Both the position numbers and the translations under genes were made by a program. Positions 52,919 to 59,276 of a DNA stretch of 64,000 nucleotides are shown in pieces; the stretch's first letter is position 1, and every line of letters begins with the position of its first letter. The notes under the pieces are model-generated. The model saw nothing but the letters and a program-made list of their open reading frames with translations, did not search any database and had not been told where the DNA came from. Origin of the DNA: Mucilaginibacter_A sp964236465 (lineage in GTDB: Bacteria; Bacteroidota; Bacteroidia; Sphingobacteriales; Sphingobacteriaceae); NCBI GenBank assembly GCA_964236465.1, contig CAXSBZ010000011.1, forward strand, positions 1 to 64,000, written 5' to 3'.

Positions 52919-54117
52919 TATTGGCCAGATTGCTGGTAAAATTGTTCTGTTAGATGATTAAAATTGATTAATTCTTTGTCTGATAACTGTTTGCCGGTTT
53001 GTACAAAATCAATGTATTTCAAAATATCTTTGATCAAACTTTCGTCTGCACCAGATCTTTGAATAAGATTTTGAACGAATTCCTGATCCAATTCATTGGT
53101 TTTCAATTGATAACGGCTGCGAATATGTTCCAGCAAAAAAGTAACTTTTTTACTGGCAATATTCAAATTGTTGCGCTGCTGATAATAAACCTGACCAACT
53201 ACCTGCACAAATTCTACAGTCGTATTCCGCATTGGATCGGCAACCGGGATGATGCGCTGGCGGCGTTTGATCTCGTACAAAACAAAAAAAAGCAAGCTAA
53301 ACAAAGCAATATAATAAGCCCAACGCAACTCAGCATGACTTAAAAATACGCGCATCGGCGAATCACCAATTTCTGCTGCACCGGCTACAGCATACTCGTC
53401 CCAAATAATTTCTCCTTTTGGGTTGAGGTAAGAAAGCACTTTGGCCGCATATTCATTTCCGGCGGGTTGCAGCAGGTTATAATTGATAAAGTAATCCGGT
53501 GTCGGCATCAAGTACAAAAACCCTTTACCAAAAGCATATCGTACAAAATTAGCATGGTTCAATTGGTTTTTGCCAAGCACAACCGCACGCGAAGTATCCA
53601 GTTTGCTGAAATACTGATTGCCGATTTGCCTGTCAAAAGCATAAGTTTTCTTCGGGTTCAAAGCTGGGTTTACCAAGTGAATCTTAGCTTTTTTATCAAT
53701 TAAAAAATTAGGTTCGCTGTTGATTTTAAGCTTTAAAGTATCGCGCAAAAATCGGTTCATGTAAAAAGAGGCGATAAAAACAGCATTGCCCTTTTTCATA
53801 TAGTCAACCAGTTGCTCAAAATCATATTTATCCACATCAGCTTTTGGCGTAATAATCAGGTAACTGCCGGGCTGATAAATTTTTTCTTTTTGAGAATTGA
53901 TGAGCGTATTATAAATGGATTGCCGGCTGCTGCGGATAGTTGCGCCCGGAAAAATATCGTTCAGCTGATGGTATAAAATAAACGTGCCGTACGGGATTTT
54001 ATCGCTGTCGAGATAAGTGGTGTTCCAATCCACTGGTTTTGGGCGATTGTATTGCACCACACAATAAACGATGAGCAGCGAAAAGCCGATGATGAGGTAA
54101 ATTTTTAAATCCTTCAT
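52918..54117 (-). CDS. DUF4350 domain-containing membrane protein
   Basis: The 399-residue protein starts with a membrane helix (IYLIIGFSLLIVYCVVQYN), then a soluble Rossmann-like domain (about 25-245) with YGTFILYHQLNDIFPG and YLIITPKADVDKYDFEQL, and a second helix near 270 (YIALFSLLFFVLYEI) before a cytoplasmic helical tail. The DUF4350 annotation follows from the pattern and from its place beside MoxR/DUF58. A motif copy at 53775 is read as NAVFIASF. Function unknown. Confidence 0.8.
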   Translation of the reverse strand: MKDLKIYLIIGFSLLIVYCVVQYNRPKPVDWNTTYLDSDKIPYGTFILYHQLNDIFPGATIRSSRQSIYNTLINSQKEKIYQPGSYLIITPKADVDKYDFEQLVDYMKKGNAVFIASFYMNRFLRDTLKLKINSEPNFLIDKKAKIHLVNPALNPKKTYAFDRQIGNQYFSKLDTSRAVVLGKNQLNHANFVRYAFGKGFLYLMPTPDYFINYNLLQPAGNEYAAKVLSYLNPKGEIIWDEYAVAGAAEIGDSPMRVFLSHAELRWAYYIALFSLLFFVLYEIKRRQRIIPVADPMRNTTVEFVQVVGQVYYQQRNNLNIASKKVTFLLEHIRSRYQLKTNELDQEFVQNLIQRSGADESLIKDILKYIDFVQTGKQLSDKELINFNHLTEQFYQQSGQ

Positions 54118-54833
54118 CGCAATTTTGGGTTAAATTGCTGGAAATCCTGGCTGATCTGCCGGAAATATTCCTGATCAACTTTAAAATCTCCGTACCAAAC
54201 ATATTCAAACTGCCGCGTGAGCGAACCAAATTTTTGCTGCTGTTCCGGGTTTTGGATTTCGTGGAGATAAGCCAGATTGGTTTTGTCGGCCTGCCATTTA
54301 ATCGCTCCGGCATCGCTTAACTTTTTTAAGCAATTAAGATATAGCAGCCTGACTGCCAAACGAAAGTTACGGCTAGCAATTGCTTTTTCAATCTCCTGTT
54401 CAAAGCTGATTTCGTGAATATTTTCCAGGCTTTCGTGGTACGGAATTTCCAGTGTACTGTTTTTACCGGTAAAAATTTGTATCACGTCCATTCCGGTCAA
54501 CTTCAAAATAAGGAAAACCAATGCAGCTGCGCCCAAGATAATGAACAGTAAATTGATGATGCTGCCGGTAACTTTGCCAGCCATTAAATTATCAACCTGA
54601 TACCAAAACCACCGCCAAAATTGGTCCCATAGTGATACCGCTTCGCCCGGATTATCGGTGTATTTAAAATCACGCTGCTGCCGGTATTCGTTCAAAGCAA
54701 CTATATCAAATTTGCGGATTTTGATAGTGCTGCTATCCGTTTGCAAAACCGGCAATGCTTTTTTTACCACCGATTTTGGGGTGATAAAAGAAGCATTAAC
54801 CAACAGGAACAGCAGCAGGCAGATTTTGTACAT
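54114..54833 (-). CDS. DUF4129-like membrane protein
   Basis: Start MYKICLLLFLLVNASFITPK, a signal-like segment, with a further 4-bp overlap with DUF4350. A central helix near 110-130 (NLLFIILGAAALVFLILKL) is followed by a soluble domain containing FRLAVRLLYLNCLKKLSDA and FEYVWYGDFKVDQEYF, the DUF4129 end. It is a fixed member of MoxR/DUF58 clusters. A motif copy (54785) is read as NASFITP in the signal region. Function unknown. Confidence 0.78.
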   Translation of the reverse strand: MYKICLLLFLLVNASFITPKSVVKKALPVLQTDSSTIKIRKFDIVALNEYRQQRDFKYTDNPGEAVSLWDQFWRWFWYQVDNLMAGKVTGSIINLLFIILGAAALVFLILKLTGMDVIQIFTGKNSTLEIPYHESLENIHEISFEQEIEKAIASRNFRLAVRLLYLNCLKKLSDAGAIKWQADKTNLAYLHEIQNPEQQQKFGSLTRQFEYVWYGDFKVDQEYFRQISQDFQQFNPKLR

Positions 54834-54837
54834 CAGC

Positions 54838-55725
54838 TTAATATTCTTCTTTTGGCAAACCGGCATCCGGATCGTTGCTGCCGAAATTGTTGATGCGGCC
54901 CATTAATCCGGTGCCTTCTTTCTGTTCATTCAAACTAAAATAACATAAAGCCGCAGTGATAGATGTCAACACCAGGAAAACTTGGCAAAGTGCAGAAATA
55001 ATTGTGGTGAGGATTAGCGCAGAAGAACTTGGATGCGATCTGGCTATAAACATACTTCCGATGGTTATCAAAGAAACCGGAAGGATAAAAATCATCATCG
55101 CGGCGTAGGCAATGATCCAGATCACGACGATGGCTCCAAAAGTTTGCCACCAGTTTTCTTTGATCAGCTGAAAACTTTTTGACCAGGAATAACCCAGATC
55201 TGCGTTTTCAAAAATGATGACCGGTAAAATGAGCGACAGGATTGGCCACAAATAAAAACCGGGAACAAAACACAACACAAAACCTGCAACCAAACAAATA
55301 CCAATTACCAGATAACTACCCAAAACACGAAAAAAGTAATGTTTGAAATAACCCCAAACTTCTTCTGTTTCCGGTGCCAAGTTTCCTTTTTCTTTATATA
55401 ATGCCATAAACGACAGCGGAACAAGTGTGATTGCAGTAACTTTAAGTAGACCGAATATCAGGCTTAACAAATAGGTTAAGCCGAACATGGCCCCGAATCT
55501 TCTTCCAAAATTGTAACTTGTTGAATACGGGCTTGTGGTTTCCATCGAATCAATCAATTTGTGTTGCTGCAAAAGTGCCACCACCAAACTTGCTACAACA
55601 AAAAAGCTGCAAATAATCGCATACGATTTTAATAAAGGTTTCCAGTTTTGGCTGATGAAGATGAACGTATCGTTTATGATCTCACCGAAGTCTCGGGTTT
55701 TGGCTAATTCAATTTTTGGTTGCAT
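54838..55725 (-). CDS. Polytopic membrane protein of the MoxR cluster
   Basis: The 295-residue protein has about six hydrophobic segments (near 35-60, 80-115, 140-180, 200-225, 235-260). The C-terminus is soluble. The sequence (IVIWIIAYAAMMIFILP and YSWSKSFQLIKENWWQTFGA) resembles the glycerophosphoryl-diester-phosphodiesterase membrane-domain type. It overlaps the SpoIIM gene by 17 bp. Function unknown. Confidence 0.72.
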   Translation of the reverse strand: MQPKIELAKTRDFGEIINDTFIFISQNWKPLLKSYAIICSFFVVASLVVALLQQHKLIDSMETTSPYSTSYNFGRRFGAMFGLTYLLSLIFGLLKVTAITLVPLSFMALYKEKGNLAPETEEVWGYFKHYFFRVLGSYLVIGICLVAGFVLCFVPGFYLWPILSLILPVIIFENADLGYSWSKSFQLIKENWWQTFGAIVVIWIIAYAAMMIFILPVSLITIGSMFIARSHPSSSALILTTIISALCQVFLVLTSITAALCYFSLNEQKEGTGLMGRINNFGSNDPDAGLPKEEY

Positions 55726-56677
55726 ATTGGTTTAGGTTGAGTTTTTTGTGGAGATAACTGGGGTAGATGATGACGTAACCGATAATAAAAAGGAGTGATA
55801 AAAACAGTATCGATACACTTAGCCATAGTGGCATCCCAGTGTGGCGGGTTACAAAACTTTCAAAAAAAGCAGCCGTGATAAAAATGGGTACCAGGCCGAT
55901 CACCAGCTTGGTGCCGTCTTTGGCACCGCGTTTAAAAGAATCCATCCGGGTATAGGTTTTCGGGAAAAGGATGCTGTTGCCCAAAACCAGGCCTGCACCG
56001 CCGGCAATAATCAGGGCTGAAATTTCTAACGTCCCATGGATAAAAATCACCAGAATAGATTGTAAACCCAAGCCTTTGCTGAAAAAATAATACTCAAATG
56101 CGCCGAGCATGATCCCGTTTTTGACCAGCGCGTAAACGCTTCCCAACGAAAAGAAAACGCCTCCGACAAAGCAATAAAAAGAGACAAAAATGTTGTTGGC
56201 AGCAATCATAAAAAACATGCTGAACTCGTTTTCCTGTTTATAAACGCCAAACGGATCGCCTTTGGCAATGTTTTCGTTCGTCATGTTTACATACTGATCG
56301 CCCAAAATCAGCCGCAGAAAATTTTGATCATATTTGGCTGATAGCGCACCCATCAACGTAAAAACAACCGTAAATAGGAAAGCGTAAAGCAGCGGTTTTT
56401 CATACAATTTAAACAGCAAAGGCAGTTCAACTTTCCAAAATGAAATGAAACGGTTGGACTTTTCTTTTTTATTTTTGTAGATGGATTGATGCAGGCGCGC
56501 CGTCAGCCCGTTGAGATAAGCCGTAGTTTTGGATTGCGGATAAAAAGTTTTGGCGTAAGCCAGATCGTCCGTCAGGCTGATGAAACGCTTGGCCAGTTCA
56601 TCTGGATCAGGCGTTTGCAAAGCTTCATACTGCTGCCATTTTTCAGAATTTTGTTTGATAAATAAAGCTTCCCTCAT
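55709..56677 (-). CDS. Stage II sporulation protein M-like membrane protein
   Basis: The 322-residue SpoIIM-family protein has a cytoplasmic N-terminal half (ALQTPDPDELAKRFISLTDDL) and multiple helices from about 110, with the typical LVIFIHGTLEISALIIAGGAGLVLG (split across the core helix). The organism shows no spore genes here, so the role differs from that in Bacillus, where SpoIIM aids membrane remodelling and peptidoglycan loss. The ATG comes from a motif copy (GCATG, 56676-56687), and another at 55799 is read as SILFLS. Confidence 0.88.
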   Translation of the reverse strand: MREALFIKQNSEKWQQYEALQTPDPDELAKRFISLTDDLAYAKTFYPQSKTTAYLNGLTARLHQSIYKNKKEKSNRFISFWKVELPLLFKLYEKPLLYAFLFTVVFTLMGALSAKYDQNFLRLILGDQYVNMTNENIAKGDPFGVYKQENEFSMFFMIAANNIFVSFYCFVGGVFFSLGSVYALVKNGIMLGAFEYYFFSKGLGLQSILVIFIHGTLEISALIIAGGAGLVLGNSILFPKTYTRMDSFKRGAKDGTKLVIGLVPIFITAAFFESFVTRHTGMPLWLSVSILFLSLLFIIGYVIIYPSYLHKKLNLNQYATKN

Positions 56678-56700
56678 GCTTCTTTTAGCGTATAAATTTT
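56675..56700 (-). repeat. Motif copy providing the SpoIIM start codon
   Basis: On the minus strand AAAATTTATACGC then TAAAAGAAGCATG; the last ATG opens the SpoIIM-like gene. Confidence 0.75.
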
Positions 56701-56754
56701 TCGATAACCCGGTTTAAATTGTTTTGTAAGATAATTATTTCGGCCAATAAAAAA

Positions 56755-56762
56755 TATATTTG
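56755..56762 (+). promoter_or_regulatory. -7 box TATATTTG before the RDD gene
   Basis: The box lies 6 nt before the ATG at 56769, so the mRNA would be leaderless or nearly so. No clear -33 box. Confidence 0.4.
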
Positions 56763-56768
56763 TTAACC

Positions 56769-57494
56769 ATGCAAACCATTAAAATAACCACCAGCCAAAA
56801 TATTGAAATTGATTATGAAGTAGCCGGTTTGGGCGAACGGATGGTAGCCCGGATAATTGATTTCGGGATGTTTATTTTAATCATCGTTACATTTTCTTTA
56901 ATCGTTGCTTACAGCGAATCAGAAAAAGTAAGCCTATTTGGCCATTTTTTTAACGGTTTGTACCTTGTCTGGTTCGTCTTATTAGTTTTTTACGATCTAA
57001 TCTGCGAAGTTTTTTTCAACGGACAATCGGTTGGTAAGCGCGTGATGAATATTAAAGTAATTAGTTTGGATGGCGCGCGCCCAAGTTTGGGCCAATATAT
57101 CATCCGTTGGTTATTTCGGATCGTGGATTTTCTGATCACGTTTCAATTGGCGGGATTAATTTCAGTGATCATTACCAAAAACAAACAGCGGATTGGCGAT
57201 CTGGCTGCGGGCACAACTTTGGTTACTACCAAACCGCGGACAGACGTTAGCCAGATTGCTTTTGCGCCGGTTGGTCAGGATTATATTCCGATTTATAAGG
57301 AAGTAAACCAGCTGGCAGATCGAGATATTGTGCTGATCCATGAAGTGATCCAAAGCCGTAACCAGGTTTTGATACACCAAATGGCCAATCAGATCAAAAC
57401 GCATTTGAGCATCAGCAGTAAGTTTGATGATCTTTATTTTTTGGAAACTGTCGTTAAGGATTATAATTTTTTGATGGCGAAGATGGAATTGTAA
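56769..57494 (+). CDS. RDD-family membrane protein
   Basis: The 241-residue protein starts MQTIKITTSQNIEIDYEVAG. It has the RDD sequence with RMVARIIDFGMFI and a second Asp in FYDLICEVFFNGQSVGKRVM, three helices (about 30-140) and a cytoplasmic C-terminal half. RDD proteins are small transporters or membrane partners of unclear role. It is divergent from the SpoIIM-MoxR cluster, a common neighbour in Bacteroidota. Confidence 0.88.
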   Translation: MQTIKITTSQNIEIDYEVAGLGERMVARIIDFGMFILIIVTFSLIVAYSESEKVSLFGHFFNGLYLVWFVLLVFYDLICEVFFNGQSVGKRVMNIKVISLDGARPSLGQYIIRWLFRIVDFLITFQLAGLISVIITKNKQRIGDLAAGTTLVTTKPRTDVSQIAFAPVGQDYIPIYKEVNQLADRDIVLIHEVIQSRNQVLIHQMANQIKTHLSISSKFDDLYFLETVVKDYNFLMAKMEL

Positions 57495-57513
57495 GCCACT
57501 TATTGTTAAAACT

Positions 57514-57807
57514 TTAAAATAAATTGCTGACTTTAAAAGCATAAGAAACAATTATAGTTCCAGCAGCAATCCGCAGTAAAACTTTCCTTATTATTTCTCG
57601 CTGATTGATCGGGACTTTCATCTTCACTAAAAAAAACAGTGCTAAAAACAGTATCGGAACTGTGGCCGGATACAGGTGTAAACTCGCTGCAAAATTGCCC
57701 CGAAACAAAGCTAAAACTGATCGTTGGAAACCACAGCCGGGACAATCAAAACCGGTAAAAGTTTTGAACGGACAAGGCAGTAAATATTTATCCAACCAAT
57801 TTTCCAT
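57514..57807 (-). CDS. DUF2752 membrane protein
   Basis: The 97-residue protein has the DUF2752 signature CPFKTFTGFDCPGCGFQRSVLA near the N-terminus and two helices (about 45-62 and 77-93). The Cys pair (CPGC) may bind a metal or be redox-active. It is convergent with the RDD gene. A motif copy (57643) is read as PILFLALF in the first helix. Function unknown. Confidence 0.85.
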   Translation of the reverse strand: MENWLDKYLLPCPFKTFTGFDCPGCGFQRSVLALFRGNFAASLHLYPATVPILFLALFFLVKMKVPINQREIIRKVLLRIAAGTIIVSYAFKVSNLF

Positions 57808-57855
57808 CCAAGTGAGTATAAAGAAACATCGCTTTTAAAAATAGTAATTTCGAGG

Positions 57856-58215
57856 ATGCAAAAAGAGCAGATCTCTGTTTTTGATATGTTTAAAATCGGT
57901 ATCGGGCCGTCCAGTTCGCATACGCTGGGGCCGTGGCACGCCGCACAGCAGTTTGTTCAATTGTTGGAAAATTCTCATCTGTTAGCACAAGTTATCCAAA
58001 TAAAAATCCTGCTTTACGGTTCGCTGGCCAAAACCGGCAAAGGCCACGGAACGGATATTGCCGTTTTGCTAGGTTTAAGCGGAGACGACCCGATTACGTT
58101 TGAAGTGGACCAGATCGAACCAAAGATGGAAAGTATCCGAATAACCCGACAACTATTTTTAGGCGGTAAAAGAAGTATATGCTGTCATGCCGAACTCGTT
58201 TCGGCATCTTATTAG
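57856..58215 (+). pseudogene. Truncated L-serine ammonia-lyase (N-terminal part only)
   Basis: The first about 105 residues match the iron-sulfur L-serine dehydratase: ISVFDMFKIGIGPSSSHTLGPWHAA and YGSLAKTGKGHGTDIAVLLGLSGDDP. Full-length proteins have about 450-470 residues and carry the Cys cluster ligands later, which are missing here. The frame then reads GGKRSI, a motif copy (58167-58178), runs into a composite REP-like repeat (58181-58267) as CCHAELVSASY, and stops. No remaining part of the gene follows. It is almost surely inactive. Confidence 0.85.
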
Positions 58216-58267
58216 AAAAGAAGATTTATATTAACACTTGGAGTCCTGAAACAAGTCCAGGATGACA
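58181..58267. repeat. Composite REP-like repeat, copy 3
   Basis: Left half GTCATGCCGAACTCGTTTCGG and right half TCCTGAAACAAGTCCAGGA, with ends CTGTCAT and ATGACA. The same two halves as at 36391 occur here in the swapped order and opposite sense. It borders the truncated serine dehydratase. Confidence 0.75.
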
Positions 58268-58274
58268 AAAACTT

Positions 58275-58988
58275 TTATTTCAATTTAGAAATTACAACCG
58301 GTTCCAGTTCCTTTACCCACAATCCATACATTTTAGCTGAAGGGTGCAGGCCGTCCGCAGTAATCAGGGAAGGATCGTTTGCCGCAGTTCTGGAAATGGC
58401 GGTAACATTCACATAAGCTACGCCAGCTTTTGCGCTTTCTTCTTTGTTGATGGCATTGTACTGATCGATCTCTTGGGCAATCATGCTCCTGTTATAGCCG
58501 TTGGCAAAAGGTGTAACGCCCCAATCCGGTATCGAAAGTACAAAAACATGCTGTTTGTTGCTTTTGGCGAAGTAGATTGCCTGGTTCAACAACGCAACAA
58601 ATTGCTGGCGGTAGGTAACCTGACTGTAATTTCTAAACTGGTTGTTTACACCAATCAAAAGCGTAACCACATCATATTTAGCATCTGGTTTTTCTATGTT
58701 GATAGCTGCTTGTAGGTCGTCCGTTGTCCAGCCGGTTTGGGCAATAATCTTTGGATCAGCAAAGTTTAACTGCTGCCCGCTCAATGATTTGACCAATTGT
58801 GCTGGAAAAGAAGCATCTGCCGGAACAGACTGGCCGATGGTATAAGAATCGCCTAAAGCTAAATATTGCAATGCTTCTTTTACCGGTATATTATTGGCAA
58901 CAGCCGGGGCCGGGTTATAAGTTGTATCTGTTTTGCAGGAAACAAAACTGGTTAACAAAAAAACAGGCAGCAGGAAAAATATTTTCAT
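58275..58988 (-). CDS. SGNH/GDSL-family lipoprotein hydrolase
   Basis: The start MKIFFLLPVFLLTSFVSC gives a lipoprotein signal with a lipobox (FVSC) and 237 residues. The SGNH blocks are complete: ALGDSYTIGQ (catalytic Ser, about 49), a Gly in AQTGWTTDDL, LLIGVNNQFRN (Asn), and TADGLHPSAKMYGLW (Asp/His). It is an ester hydrolase at the periplasm or outer membrane. Motif copies are coded in frame at 58871 (PVKEALQ) and, one base off, at about 58807 (DASFPA). They flank the nucleophile. Confidence 0.9.
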   Translation of the reverse strand: MKIFFLLPVFLLTSFVSCKTDTTYNPAPAVANNIPVKEALQYLALGDSYTIGQSVPADASFPAQLVKSLSGQQLNFADPKIIAQTGWTTDDLQAAINIEKPDAKYDVVTLLIGVNNQFRNYSQVTYRQQFVALLNQAIYFAKSNKQHVFVLSIPDWGVTPFANGYNRSMIAQEIDQYNAINKEESAKAGVAYVNVTAISRTAANDPSLITADGLHPSAKMYGLWVKELEPVVISKLK

Positions 58989-59183
58989 TCTAAACGGGTA
59001 TTTCAAACAATACGTAAATAGGGCGGCATAAGATTTTTTTATCACTGCTGCCACAGACGCTGCATTTTGTCTTTTATCCCGCAGAAAAAATAATTTTTAA
59101 AAGAATTGCCTAGTTTCTGTTGATGCTGGAAGTTGCATTATTGATAATTGACTATCTGCTTTACATTTGTTATTTTAATGGAT

Positions 59184-59216
59184 GATGCTGTTTTTATGCC
59201 GGTAAAAGAAGCATCA
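59184..59216. repeat. Mixed inverted motif pair
   Basis: GATGCTGTTTTTATGCC (from 59184) meets GGTAAAAGAAGCATC (59201-59215). The two arms are different variants (TAAAAACAGCAT and TAAAAGAAGCAT), so the stem has mismatches. Confidence 0.7.
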
Positions 59217-59253
59217 ATAAAAAACGGGCAGCTTCTGATAGAAACTGCCCGTT
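59216..59253 (-). terminator. susD terminator
   Basis: AACGGGCAG (59223-59231) pairs with CTGCCCGTT (59245-59253), with an inner TTC/GAA pair. On the minus strand a T-run follows the stem, so it ends the susCD transcript. Confidence 0.8.
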
Positions 59254-59276
59254 GATTGCAAGCAAAACTTTATTTA

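Noticed and set aside
2774..59214. The dispersed motif explained only as transcription terminators
   Set aside because: Most copies are single, many lie inside genes in either orientation, and some are at starts; a terminator role can explain only the paired ones.
2774..59214. The dispersed motif as a CRISPR or other regular array
   Set aside because: Spacing is irregular, orientation mixed, and there are no equal-length spacers or cas genes.
2774..59214. The motif as a replication-polarised site such as KOPS or Chi
   Set aside because: Orientation is mixed (37 to 25) within one 64-kb stretch, which does not suit a strongly polarised signal, though a weak bias cannot be excluded from one window.
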